Source: Plumapathes pennacea (taxonomy: Eukaryota; Cnidaria; Anthozoa; Antipatharia; Myriopathidae). From it: a stretch of DNA of 64,000 bases. The notes under the pieces were generated by a model. It was not told where the DNA came from. It made no database searches and saw only the letters and a list, made by a program, of their open reading frames with translations. Both the position numbers and the translations under genes were made by a program. Below, one piece after another: positions 33,249-43,525 of the stretch (positions within the stretch are counted from its first letter, which is position 1; each line of letters begins with the position of its first letter). Location: NCBI GenBank assembly GCA_964036295.1, contig OZ038472.1:9606068-9670067 (forward strand), written 5' to 3'.

Positions 33249-33587
33249 TTACTTCCTTGGATACAAGCCTTTTTGTCTGCAAATTTTACAACTGTGTTTG
33301 TGGTAATCATGTTCACAAAAGCCTTTTCCCCCACAATCACGGCAATAATATTTCCTCTTACCATGTTTACAAAACAAATCGCCGCCACATTCCCTGCACG
33401 ATTGCTTGTGTCTATTATGTTCACAAATCTGCAACCCCTTGCAAAGCTTACAAGTATACTTAAACTTTTTATGTTTACAATAATAATCTTTATTCTTTTT
33501 AGCCATCCTTTCCCTAACCTTAAATAAAATAACGTTCTCATCATCAACAGGTTCATCCATAATATTGGCAATATTTCTATTCTCCAT
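33249..33587 (-). CDS. Cys/His-repeat zinc-binding protein at the right end of the element
   Basis: 112 codons, intact. After an N-terminal 35 residues (NIMDEPVDDEN, then a basic stretch) there are at least four repeats of the pattern Cys-x-His-x(2-3)-K-x(2)-Cys-x(2)-Cys: CKHKKFKYTCKLC, CEHNRHKQSCREC, CKHGKRKYYCRDC and CEHDYHKHSCKIC, spaced about 19 residues apart. Each could hold a zinc ion. Similar repeat proteins are common in giant viruses and protist genomes, where their function is unknown; nucleic-acid binding is a fair guess. The start codon lies inside the right inverted repeat, and the first residues resemble those of the polymerase at the other end. It is outward-in, mirroring the polymerase gene. 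Confidence 0.75.
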   Translation of the reverse strand: MENRNIANIMDEPVDDENVILFKVRERMAKKNKDYYCKHKKFKYTCKLCKGLQICEHNRHKQSCRECGGDLFCKHGKRKYYCRDCGGKGFCEHDYHKHSCKICRQKGLYPRK

Positions 33588-33759
33588 ACTTGATTAAGAA
33601 TTTCCATGCCCTTAAGCCAAAATTCAATTTTTAAATTGCATTCCAGACATTCCAAACATTCCACACATTCCAATGGATTGTTAAAACGACTTATCGTTAA
33701 CTTACGGTGAAATAGGCTTATTTTTGAAAGTGTTCCAGGATCAGCGTTTCTTATCTACT
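33537..33759 (-). repeat. Right terminal inverted repeat of the Polinton-like element
   Basis: Reverse complement of 24506-24723, near-identical over the outer 170 bp, with decaying similarity across the first 17 codons of the zinc-protein gene. The GGAATGTNT motif is present four times here. Confidence 0.88.
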
Positions 33760-33890
33760 TCAAGAAACAAACGTCTCACAGAGTCACAGCCTTTCAGCCA
33801 AGTTCCCCTGCTGCTTTTAGGTGGCTAGTTGGAGTCATGAAAAATATCAAGAAATTATATACCGGAAAACTTATCACACTGGAGCTAAAT
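33760..33890. repeat. About 140-bp tandem repeat, right part
   Basis: The remainder of the unit interrupted by the Polinton-like element (33760-33785) followed by a third unit with TTTCAGCCAAGTTCCCCTGC and GTCATGAAAAATA, same orientation as the copies at 24249-24505. Confidence 0.8.
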
Positions 33891-34679
33891 TACAGTGTAT
33901 AAAAGTAGACAGCGGACCAAAATCCTCACCGGACGGACAGCAAATCCTTTAGTCTCTTCAGCAAGGCTTTTGCAATCTGGATTACTTGTTTAGAGTTGTT
34001 TTGACCCTTTGCCCGACGTCAGGGTTTCGTTCAAATTCGACAGGAACGAAATTTCGGATTTAGAAATAGAAGGTGATAACCTGGGCGATTTTCGGAGTGT
34101 CGTGGGCCATATATGTGGAAATTGCCACTGGAGTTTACGGAGTTGTTTCCAAAAGCGCGCCAACATCGTCAACTCTTCCCGCCTCGATATCTACACTATG
34201 TAGTTGACATGCTCCCTCATAGCAGCGGAAACCTTTAGAACGGAAGAAATTGTCTCCAACTTCTTCTTCAACTACTGTGCCAAAAGGCCGAACGCTGTCG
34301 ACACGACCACCGTATCTTTCTCGAAGCTCGAGTTTTGCTGATTCTCATCCCTGGCCTCTTTGGGGAAAAAAAATACGCAATTTCGCCGCCAATAATACCG
34401 CAATATTCCACTTGACCGAAGACGAGGAAGAATAACAATTCAGACCATGCTTCACGGTAATTCAGAACAGCACTTACATTTTTGGCGCAAAACCGCGTAA
34501 CAGTATACGGGGGTCGGCGATAAGCTCTAATTTCAAGTCATGTCAACACTTCAAAGCCAAAGCTCTGTGCGTTGATTGACTTAAACCGCGTTTCTATGCC
34601 AACACCGGAAATTCGAACAGGCTCCTGCAGCGCGCTTTAAAGTGCATGAAGTTCGTCATGAAGACATTCATGTGTAGAG
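33891..34679. other. No gene recognised
   Basis: Overlapping short frames on both strands (33990-34203) and one at 34250-34435 have no recognised domain. There is no clear repeat relation elsewhere in the window. Confidence 0.45.
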
Positions 34680-36942
34680 TTTCGTTGCGCGGTCGCGTGC
34701 GAAGGTTTTTGTGGTCCTCCAAATCCTTTCATCTTAGCCATTTCGAGGGGTATGGCGATTTTTCAAAAATTTCACGAAATGAAAAAGTTTCAAGACAAAC
34801 TAAATATACCAGAGTAATTGGCAAACCATAGGTTATCTATTGACAAAATAAAAAGAACCCCGAATTTTGACTGATGTGCCACTCCTCACCCGGTCAGAAA
34901 AAAAAGTCACTCTTAAAGTCATTAACACTGAGGGTGGTCACCGCCAGAGGTTTGGTTGCGTCCTCAGACTGTTCAAGTGAAATGATACTATGGAATGAAA
35001 ATATGGAAATCCTTTAATATATATTCAACCAGTATAACCTCTGAACCGAAAACTGAATTGAACATTCTCAAGAGTGAATGGGATTTTTGCAGCAGTCATT
35101 AAATACTGGGAAGTATATTCACTTGTTTTCATTATAATCTTAATTGAAAATAATATTTTGAATACTGAATTTTAATAATAATTTTAAATTGAATTTTAAC
35201 TTTTTAAAAAACGTTTGTCAATAAAGTTCACCTACTCAATCCCTTTTTAGCTCGCAGATTTAAAAATTTTAAAATGTGACCTTAAAATAGTCCGACTATT
35301 ATATGTGTAATATTATTATGGCATAATACCTACTCCCGCAAAACTACTTTTTTCAAATTCGCAAAATTATAAAATATAAAATATAAAATATAATTTACCT
35401 GCCCGTGCTAGCAAGAGCCTCGCCTCTGAATCCAGGGAAGAGTCCAGAACTTCATGGCTTTTCAAATGCGCCTTGATATCTTTACGGTACTCACCAACAA
35501 TCACGCATTGGGAAATTGCTGGATTGCCTAGACTTGAGCCACAAGGTCCTCCAACAATTTGAGAATACCCACACGAAGCCATGGTGCTTCAAAAATACCA
35601 CCACTGACTTAAGCCCGTCGATGTTGTCAAATAATGGGCAGATAACAGATATTTTATTCCCGAGCTTCTTCAAAATGGCTTTACAGATGGAATACCCAAG
35701 TCTAACTCTGAACTAATCGAATGATGCACGGAGAGATATAACAAACAGAATAATAGGGCTATTGATTACGAACATTACAAAATATCATAGGCATTTCCTA
35801 GGCGTTTCCGAACTAGACGAATAGAGAATACAATTCTTATACGGTAATAAATGGAAACAAAGATAAAATTGATGACGTAACACGAATCTTAAGATGGGAC
35901 GTGACTGCACGGAACGTGATCCTATTACATAAGGTTGACAGTTAATACAGTTGTAAAGCTACAAATTTTTCGACAGAAAATAGAACCAAAATAACTGATA
36001 GTCGGGGATACCAGTGCTTTCTAAAACGATAAAATGAAATCGACACGTGCGGTTGATCAAGCATTTTTTCTAATACGGCAAATCTCAAATTTCGTCCTTT
36101 TTGAAGTGAGAAAAACCTACATAAAAACAGATACATCGGCCCTTTCCGTTTATTCATTCAAAATCAAATAAGAGTTAACTTAATTCCAAGCGTTACAAAT
36201 GCAAGTTTCTTGGTAAACTTGAACCACCAAATCATCAAATCAAAGAAAGAACATTTTCGGGCGAAATTCCCGTCTCATCTTCAGTTGAACACTCTTTTGG
36301 CAATTCTACATTAAGTCTAGGCAAAATTTTACAACGATTTCATAAAATCCAAAAAATGCTCGCATCTTCAAAGGTCACAAGGTCACATTTTGGGTGCAAG
36401 TACAATGTATACTTGGCGTTTCCAAAATTCACCATTTCATTTACCCATGATTTTATTTCACAGAATCACAGAAGGAACATTGCTTTTGCCGATGAACATA
36501 GTCTTTAATTGCAAAGCCATGTACCAGGACGCGATTTTTGCTGATGAAATTAGCATATTTTTCGCGTGAGGAAACGTCGCTCAAAGTGGTTAATACTAAA
36601 AAAATCCGTCAAAACTTTTGGTTTCAATCAAATTTACATTTGACAACGGTGATGCATACGGGAAAGATCCCACTCGCATGCTATAATTTAAGCTGTTATG
36701 TTTATATCCCAGTTTTTCCATTAGAGCCGATAATGGAAGCATTATTTTTAGGTCGATTTTGTCTTCTCGCAAAGCACCGGGAAGGAACTGTTGCCGCAAA
36801 AATGAAATAGAAAACTGAACGAAATAAAACTTATACTTTTATAACTAGATACATTAAGCCTTCATCATGACAAAGTTTGGATAATTTTGATTTTTCTACC
36901 CTGCACGGCGTAGGTGATATTTACACGAACTCGCTCTTAAGT
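34680..36942. repeat. Long repeat, inverted partner of 10371-13395
   Basis: See 10371-13395 for matched blocks. This copy lacks the 765-bp insertion and so shows the empty site at 36651-36660. It contains the exon-like frame at 35367-35582 (minus, MASCGYSQIVGGPCGSS). An AT-rich stretch at 35100-35400, including a TATAAAA tandem motif at about 35367-35395, has no counterpart in the other copy. Confidence 0.75.
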
Positions 36943-37313
36943 ATGACCATATTTGAAGCCCGTTTATAATTTGAAACTAAAGAAAACAGTGGAACCCAGG
37001 CTGGGTAATTTCTACTTATAGCCTTCAGCAAGCAAAGCACTTCAATCCGGTTACATTTTATCCATGATTACAGTGCGAACGATTCTCGTTGCAATCACCC
37101 TGTGTCAGATCACAGCATTTCTTAACTAGACAGTTACAGTTCCAAGCCGACAAATTATTAGGTATTGAATAAAACAAGACATCTTTGGACAGAAAATAGA
37201 AATCAAGTCACTAAACTGACACAAGGTCCGATTGTGTTGAGCGACCACTCGTAAATTCTTATAGAGTAGTAATAGCCTTTGTAGAATGAAGCAATGATAA
37301 ACAATAGACTGGA
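36943..37313. repeat. Fragment related to the dispersed repeat (7140-7240 family)
   Basis: GAAGCCCGTTTATAATTTGAA, CGATTCTCGTTGCAAT and GACAGTTACAG blocks match 44040-44160 and 50440-50550. The segment around 37180 (AAATCAAGTCACTAAA, GGTCCGATTGTGTTGAGCGA) recurs at 51655-51750. No gene is seen. Confidence 0.5.
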
Positions 37314-38456
37314 ATTGCTCGCGGGGGCCTGGGGCCCAAGCGAGCTTAAAAACGCAAATTTTTATTTTTATCTTTTTTTTCCTTTTTGTGGGTCGAGAAT
37401 CAGCACACGGTGATTGGTTCATATTATCACGTGCTGGGCGATGACGTAATTGACTTCGCTAAACAACTCGAGATGTGGCCAGTGAATTGCTCGTTACTTG
37501 TGTAAAAGTTAACTGCATCCCATCCAAACTCAACACCATTTGGCTCTGTGGAATATGCACGGATAAACTGGATTTTCGGGAACGATTTTGGCTCGCGTTC
37601 ACCGCGGAAACTTTGAGAATAGCCGTAAACAAATATTTGATGGATACCGCTGTCGCCGATAAATATTTAGTTCCGACGAAACTTTCTGTGGCGACACGAA
37701 ATACTTTTGGGAAGATAACAGGGCGAAAGCAGAAACCAAAGCTACGGTGAGCTTTAGCCGTAAAACAATGACGCTTTATGCTTTACTCTGTACATGACAT
37801 CTGTTGCCTCATAAAATTCTTCTGCGTATCGTACATTGCCTGTTGAAATGTTTCTTTCATTCGATCATGTAGCCTTTGTTTCGCAATGGTCATTGAATAC
37901 CAGAAATGAAAAATACACCGAAATAATTCTGAGGATTGGAGTTTGCAGTCACAAATGGACTGAACACACTGTGAACAAAACCGCAATGATATTGTAAACA
38001 TCTCTCGTGTGACATTCCTCGCTTTCAATTTTATATTTGTTACAGAGCACGAATACTCGAAAGCCTGATAGAAGAAACGTATTGAGTTAATAAAAGAAAA
38101 CACATAAGTAGTGAAGCGAAGGCTGGATTAATCGTGGCCTCTGATTAGAAATATGAGTCAAGGTCAAACTGTCATAATCGATTGTGCATAAAAAGATATG
38201 TCACGCATTCTCAAGATGCAGGGTCGCTCAACCTTTAAGAAGCAAGTGTATGAGTGTTGCAATAATAATTTTTAGTTTAATCAAGGTGTCAAAAGAGCAA
38301 GGTGTCAAAAGCCAAGTTCTCTATACTGTGTGATATTTTTATGGTGAGAAATTGGAAGTCTCTCTTTGGAGTTCCGCTCTTGTCCCCTACTTTCCATTTT
38401 ATATTCTGGTCTCGACCCAACTCACGCCGCGAGCTCACTGGCAAGGCCAGTCTAGT
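37314..38456 (+). mobile_element. Abundant non-autonomous repeat, full unit, Helitron-like 3' end
   Basis: It begins TTGCTCGCGGGGGCCTGGGG, itself part of a GC-rich hairpin (GCTCGC ... GCGAGC, 37317-37345), and ends with the hairpin ACTGGCAAGGCCAGT (38437-38451) immediately followed by CTAGT and a T. Related ends occur at 61209-61228, 63309-63328 and (inverted) 57863-57882, all hairpin plus CTRRT plus T. This matches the 3' signature of Helitrons. The canonical 5' TC was not found at the other end. Internal reading frames (for example 37783-38103 minus, with FEYSCSVTNIKL) recur in the copies but have no known domain. Confidence 0.55.
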
Positions 38457-38510
38457 TGTTTAAGGTATCATCCCTCTCAACTTTGGAGTGGGTCAGCGAA
38501 ATTAAAGTAT

Positions 38511-39193
38511 TTTTGCTCGCGGGGGCCTGGGGCCCAAGCGAGCTTAAAAACGCAAATTTTTATTTTATTTTTTATTTTTTCCTTTTTGTTGGTCGAGAAT
38601 CAGCACACGGTGATTGGTTCATATTATCACGTGCTGGGCGATGACGTAATATACTTCGCTAAACAACTCGAGATGTGGCCAGTGAATTGCTCGTTACTTG
38701 TGTGTAAAAGTTAACTGCATCCCATTCAAACTCAACACCATTTGGCTCTGTGGAATAAGCACGGATAAACTGGATTTTCGGGAACGATTTTGGCTCGCGT
38801 TCACCGCGGAAACTTTGAGAATAGCCGTAAACAAATATTTGATGGATACCGCTGTCGCCGATAAATATTTAGTCCCGACGAAACTTTCTGTGGCGACACG
38901 AAATACTTTTGGGAAGATAACAGGGCGAAAGCAGAAACCAAAGCTACGGTGAGCTTTAGCCGTAAAACAATGACGCTTTATGCTTTACTTTGTACATGAC
39001 ATCTGTTGCCTCATAAAATTCTTCTGCGTATCGTACATTACCTGTTGAAATGTTTCTTTCATTCGATCATGTAGCCTTTGTTTCGCAATGTTCATTAAAT
39101 ACCAGAAATGAAAAATACACCGAGATAATTCTGAGGATTGAGTTTGCAGTCACAAATGGACTGAACACACTGTGCGCAAAGTAAACATCTCTG
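38511..39193 (+). repeat. Second copy of the Helitron-like repeat, 5' part, in tandem
   Basis: Almost identical to 37314-37995 over about 680 bp, in the same orientation, about 1.2 kb downstream. It is cut off at about 39193 by the Penelope-like element; the last 20 bp are rearranged (GTGCGCAAAGTAAACATCTCT). Confidence 0.8.
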
Positions 39194-41203
39194 TAGGTTG
39201 GTTGTGATCGTCCGGGTTAGAGTAGTCTCCAGAAAGACTGTTGTTGGTGACTGACGTTTTGACTACCTGAGCGGAAGCCATCTTCAGAGTCAAGTGAAAA
39301 GTATTCGTCAGATGGCGGTATATATGTCTCTGGTTGTAGAAGTGATTGGTCCGTTATGTCGGTCTATGGTTGGTCGAATCGGCTTGGTTGTGTTTCGTTA
39401 TTGGTCAGTTGATGTTCTTTTGTCCTGTTGATTAGTCTATTGTTCGTTCGGTTGCGTTTGATGTCATCTATCAGTCGTTTGTAAGGTGCCGGCAGTTGTT
39501 GACATCTGTTGAGTGGTTTCCGTTCTAAGTTTGTGTACCAGCTTTCCAGTGTAATTCGTTGGTAGTAGTTGGTACTGTGGCTGATGCATTCAGCAGAGTC
39601 CCAGTTGATGTCGTGTTTAGTCTGTCGATGGTGTTCAGAAATGTGATTTCTGATGTCGCCGTTTCTGGTAGCTCGTTTGTGTTCAGTAAGTCTCGTGTTC
39701 AGGTTTCTGCCAGTTCCACCGATGTAGGTGGCTTTGCAGTCAGTACAAGATATTCTGCATACTGTTCCCTGTCTGTTGATGGGTTCGTCTTTGTCCTTTA
39801 CGTTGGTCAGTAAGTCGCGTAGAGTCGTGATGGGTTTGTGGGCTACCCGGATGTTGTAGGGTCGTAGAATACGTGCTATCGTCTCAGAGGTGCCTCTGAT
39901 ATACGGTAGTGTGGCCAAGGTCAATGGAGTTGTGTCGTCAGTGGTTTCGTTGTCGGTAGTCTCGTTGGGTGCGGTGTTCTTGTGAGTGTTGCGTTTGACA
40001 AAGGTAGGGTCGTAGTCGTTCTTCTGGAAAACGCGTTCCAGGTGTCGGGTCTCGTTAAGTAAGTCGTCGGGAGAGTCACAAAGTAGTTGCGCTCGTTTCG
40101 TCAGCGTTCTGATCGTGGTAGCCTTGTGTGAAGTAGGGTTGTAAGAAGGCTGGTCAAGTAGTCTGTCAGTGTGCGTTGGTTTTCTGTAGACTGTAGTTCG
40201 TAGCCTGTCGTTGTCGTGGCTTACGAGGCAATCTAAGAACGGAAGTTTTCCGTTGTCTTTGATTTCCTTAGTGAACTGTATGTCAGGGTTTTGGTCGTTC
40301 AGGTGTTTGTGGAAGGAGTCAATGTCGTCTTTGTGTACAGCAGTAAACGTATCGTCAACGTATCGTAGCCAGAGAGGCAGCGTTTGTTCGTAGGTTGCAA
40401 GGGCGCGTTCTTCGATGTGTTGCATCACAATTTCTGCTACAATAACAGAGACCGGTAAACCCATTGCTGTTCCGTGTAGTTGTCGGTAGTGTTTTCCGTT
40501 ATACTGGAAGTACGTGGAAGTCAAGCATAGAGTTAGTAACTCCATGACGTCTTTTTTCGGTAAGGGTAGTTTGGTAGTGTGGCGTTCGATAGCAGTTTCA
40601 GTACACTGTAGTGCCAACTGAAGTGGAATACTGGTGAACAGTGATTTAACATCAAAAGACACGAGTTTGTAGTCGTTCGGTATCTGTATTGTCTTGATCG
40701 CGTCGATGAAGTTCTCAGTAGACTGTAGTTTGTGTTTAGAATTGTTTGTCAGCGGTTTCAGTATGGTCGTTAAGTACTTCGAGAGTTCGTACGTCGGGGA
40801 CCCACAGAACAAGACTATGGGTCGCATCGGTATGTTAGGTTTGTTCAGTTTGGGTAGTCCGTAGAGTTTCAGTGACTGTGGCACCGAAGATCTCAGTCGG
40901 TAGTAACGTTGAATGTCAATAGCGTCAGTCTTTCTCAGTGAAAAGACTTTGGCGTTCAGTTTTCGTTGTATAGCCGGTGAGGGGTCTCGAGTGAGTTCTT
41001 TGTACGTCTGCTTGTCGTTGACAAGTGCGTCCATTTTGTCGTGGTAGTCTGTTTTGTTCATGACAACAGTCACTCGTCCTTTGTCGGCTGGCAGTATGAC
41101 GATGTCTTTGTCGTTTTGTAGTCGTTTCAGTGCTTGTTTTTCGTCAGATGGCGGTATATATGTCTCTGGTTGTAGAAGTGATTGGTCCGTTATGTCGGTC
41201 TAT
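39194..41203 (-). mobile_element. Penelope-like retroelement with short direct terminal repeats
   Basis: The reading frame below is flanked by two identical 64-bp direct repeats, 39304-39367 and 41140-41203 (starting TTCGTCAGATGGCGGTATAT). Penelope-like elements characteristically have pseudo-LTRs arising from tandem or partly tandem copies, so the repeats are the expected structure. It is 5'-truncated: the upstream repeat copy begins within coding sequence. Confidence 0.8.
39364..41073 (-). CDS. Penelope-like reverse transcriptase with GIY-YIG endonuclease
   Basis: 569 codons without a break from the first Met; the frame stays open upstream to about 41199 (LQNDKDIVILPADKGRVTVV), so the N-terminus is truncated compared with full Penelope proteins. 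Reverse transcriptase motifs are GLPKLNKPNIPMRPIV (about 72-87), VSFDVKSLFTSIP (138-150, catalytic Asp), GTAMGLPVS (201-209), LRYVDDTF (236-243, catalytic YVDD) and LPFLDCLV. The C-terminal GIY-YIG nuclease reads CRISCTDCKATYIGGTGRNL (439-458) with RLTEHK, a HISEHH segment and a downstream ITLES Glu. The Cys pair before YIG is typical of Penelope-like nucleases. Together these copy element RNA into DNA at a nicked target. It lies inside a copy of the Helitron-like repeat. Best-preserved coding sequence in the window, suggesting recent insertion. Confidence 0.95.
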   Translation of the reverse strand: MTVVMNKTDYHDKMDALVNDKQTYKELTRDPSPAIQRKLNAKVFSLRKTDAIDIQRYYRLRSSVPQSLKLYGLPKLNKPNIPMRPIVLFCGSPTYELSKYLTTILKPLTNNSKHKLQSTENFIDAIKTIQIPNDYKLVSFDVKSLFTSIPLQLALQCTETAIERHTTKLPLPKKDVMELLTLCLTSTYFQYNGKHYRQLHGTAMGLPVSVIVAEIVMQHIEERALATYEQTLPLWLRYVDDTFTAVHKDDIDSFHKHLNDQNPDIQFTKEIKDNGKLPFLDCLVSHDNDRLRTTVYRKPTHTDRLLDQPSYNPTSHKATTIRTLTKRAQLLCDSPDDLLNETRHLERVFQKNDYDPTFVKRNTHKNTAPNETTDNETTDDTTPLTLATLPYIRGTSETIARILRPYNIRVAHKPITTLRDLLTNVKDKDEPINRQGTVCRISCTDCKATYIGGTGRNLNTRLTEHKRATRNGDIRNHISEHHRQTKHDINWDSAECISHSTNYYQRITLESWYTNLERKPLNRCQQLPAPYKRLIDDIKRNRTNNRLINRTKEHQLTNNETQPSRFDQP

Positions 41204-41523
41204 ATAGATCACCGATTCATCTGAAATTTGGCATATCGCTTCACGCATACGCTCTCTTGAAAACCGTATTTTTTTTTAAGTTATAGGTTCATTTGTAACA
41301 ATGGACTATAGTTTCGGGCATCCTGAACTTTAGTAGCGTGTAAAAATCGAACGCGTCAATTTATCAAAAATCAGAGAAGGTGTTTTAGGTGTTTTAGACA
41401 CACATGTCATGAAACAATTAAATGGGTTTTTATTCTCTTTCGATATATTCCACGCGGCAAGGAACTCATTTTGTTCGACCATGTGACTTTCTTAAATAGG
41501 CGATATATCTCAAAGACATAAAT
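41204..41523. other. No gene seen
   Basis: AT-rich flank between the Penelope-like element and the gag remnant, with no recognised feature. Confidence 0.5.
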
Positions 41524-41880
41524 TTAGGCTCCTCCAGAAAGGAAGGGAGTTGTGTTAAACCAGAAACTTGCGGTTCCTAATAGATGGAGTGGTAAAACCT
41601 CTGCTTTCCGTTTTTTATTCGACTTGTCAAATTTCGTAGCTCGATCACAGTTTGCGATAAATTCATTTCTATCCTCATCTGGCGCACCACTAAATTTCGG
41701 TATTTGATACCGTTCTATTAGCGGGTGACTATTGGAGGTTATTCCGATTGATCGATTGTGTGCGCAAACATTCTGGCCTGTTCTGCCCACTGTTCTCTCA
41801 TTTCCTTTTTCTGTTCTCATGTCAGTAATCTAAAGACATCCGCAGCTGAGAGCGGGGTTGGTTGCACTCCTTCTGCCATA
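41524..41880 (-). pseudogene. Retrotransposon gag-like fragment
   Basis: The minus-strand frame begins MAEGVQPTPLSAADVFRLLT at 41880, hits a TGA, then continues EQKKEMREQWAEQ and ends in IPKFSGAPDEDRNEFIANCD ... AEVLPLHLLGTASFWFN. The pattern (I/L)PKFxG...F...F..A......K....L.L.L.G.A..W is the retrotransposon gag helical domain of Ty3/BEL-like elements, which forms the RNA-packaging particle. Protease, reverse transcriptase and LTRs are not adjacent, so this is a fragment. Confidence 0.65.
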
Positions 41881-42063
41881 TTGTTTAGTTCTGTTGTTTC
41901 CGCGAGGTTTGGTTCGTTGAGTAAAGTGAATTGGGGTACTGTTAGGTCAATTAGTAATTCGGTTTCTGGAAAGACCTACTGAGATTTTTTCCGCGACGTA
42001 AAAACCGACACAAAATAGGGGTTGAATAAGTCCACGCTCTTATCTGGCGTACTTGCTTAAATT

Positions 42064-42760
42064 CTTAATCCCTAGGCTACCGATTCGCCGCCATAGCTTG
42101 ATGTCATATACATAACTTCAGAAATATTTCGGTATTTAGATTTTAGTTTGAGAATCGACCAGAAACGTTTTGGGTTTAACCTTAGCTCCGACTCCATTTC
42201 TGCGAAGAATGCGTCACGGCCTTCACGCATATTACATTTGACCGGTCTGCGCAAGTCTGTACTTGGCCCTCAGTTAGCTTGCTGGATATTGCTTTAGTTT
42301 CCTTCGCGTAAATTCTTTTTTCTTGATTAGGCTCATGATGAAGCCGTTTGACCAGGATAATGGATATATTCCTTCCCTTTAGTTTTTCTCTGGTATGTAA
42401 TCAGTTACACCTGCTAGGAGAATGTCTGTCCAGCGGTGCCTATTGCTGTTTACATCGGCATTTTCAGTGGAGATTAATTTCGATAGGTTTGCGGCCCGCG
42501 GAGAGGAGCGGAGTCCATCGAAGTCCCCTCTGCTCCAGTCAAATGCAAAACGCTGGTTCATTGGAGGCGCTTTGATAAACAAGGCGAGATTGAAGGAGAA
42601 AATACAATGGTCGATGAATATTTCCGCCTCGGCGGGTTTTATCACTTCAGTCACGCTCACTTGATCTGGCACGCTGGACATTATCAGATCAAGGACATTC
42701 TTTTCATGCGTTGGAGTCCTAGTGTATTGAACTAGAAAGTGATCATGAAGTCCATTTAGC
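42064..42760 (-). pseudogene. Non-LTR retrotransposon fragment, endonuclease end and linker
   Basis: From 42760 downward the minus strand reads GLHDHFLVQYTRTPTHEKNV, LDLIMSSVPDQVSVTEVIKP and FIDHCIFSFNLALFIKAPP (the endonuclease C-terminus with the D-H pair), then FDWSRGDFDGLRSS, DILLAGVTDYIPEKN, and after a break EMESELRLNPKRFWSILKLK and YRNISEVMYM. NPKRFWS(F/I) is the linker between endonuclease and reverse transcriptase in LINEs. The reverse transcriptase itself is absent. It belongs to a different LINE family from the 960-5129 copy. Confidence 0.75.
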
Positions 42761-43525
42761 GTTGTTCATTAACACCTGTTACGAATTCCTGAGATTTCCA
42801 AGGGATTTTAGGAAAGTTCATATATCCGCAACTCGGAAATATTCATCAGTATTTAACAGTGTAAACAATTAAGAACACAACTAAAGCAAAAACTGTTCCC
42901 GAAAGATGTTCCTAAATAACAACAAAGAGACATGGATGTCTCCTGTTATATTGTTAACTCGGAAATGTGGTATAACTGAAATAATATTTGGCATTGCTCT
43001 GCTTCCAGAGAGTCTGGGTACGAGATTGTGTGCCAGGCGGTATAAAGCATAGAGCATGCGCAGTATCTAAGGTGCCATTTTAAGAAACTGTTATATCGGA
43101 GGAGCTATGTAAACTACTTTGCTGAGCTTCAAAATATATTCTGATTCATTTAAATCAGCCGTTGAAACTCAATAAATATGCACGCATGTTATTTTTAACG
43201 CGAACAGCGAACGCCTTCTTCAACTTCTTCAACATCCTCAGTGGAGCGACCAGTGTTCCCTTGTTTTTGCACATATTTGCATGTCTCACAGAACCTTTTA
43301 GATCAACTATCCAGATGAAAACAATTGTAGACACGCGCAAAGCACTGTAGTTGGAGGGGACTCTTTAAAAAATTCTAATGTACAGACGTATAATTATCAC
43401 TTACCGTGCTTCAGACTTACAGTATTATTTCTTGTGAATACTGCAAAGAAATCTGGCAAGGAGCCATCAAACTTTGAGGATTCAATTAAGAGTATTGTCA
43501 GTGTTATTTATGTCCATTATTTCCC
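42761..43525. other. No gene seen
   Basis: No recognised reading frame or repeat; short frames on both strands at 43155-43350 overlap each other and have no domain. Confidence 0.45.

Larger units (their letters stand above)
24506..33759. mobile_element. Polinton/Maverick-like DNA transposon, complete ends, decayed genes
   Basis: The element is 9254 bp. Its ends are long inverted repeats starting AGTAGATAAGAAACGCTGAT (24506) and ending with the reverse complement (33759). TCAAG is present on both sides (24501-24505, 33760-33764) as a 5-bp target duplication; a related tandem-repeat unit at 24355-24390 shows the unoccupied order. The gene set is a type-B DNA polymerase with an HNH module, a retroviral-type integrase remnant, a membrane-hairpin protein and several unknown proteins. 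Polymerase plus integrase is diagnostic of Polintons, which normally have 6-bp duplications and 15-20 kb length. Capsid proteins, packaging ATPase and maturation protease were not found. The coding frames carry many frameshifts, so this copy is dead. Polintons are related to adintoviruses and other eukaryotic viruses, so it can also be viewed as an old endogenous virus-like element. Confidence 0.9.

Noticed and set aside
37783..38103. Recurring frame with FEYSCSVTNIKL as a transposase
   Set aside because: It recurs only because the repeat DNA recurs (also 60026, 60666, 62149, 62620); frames differ in length and start and no catalytic motif is visible.
39194..39367. Hammerhead ribozyme in the Penelope-like terminal repeat
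   Set aside because: Such ribozymes are known in Penelope-like elements, but I could not see the required CTGANGA and GAAA core here.
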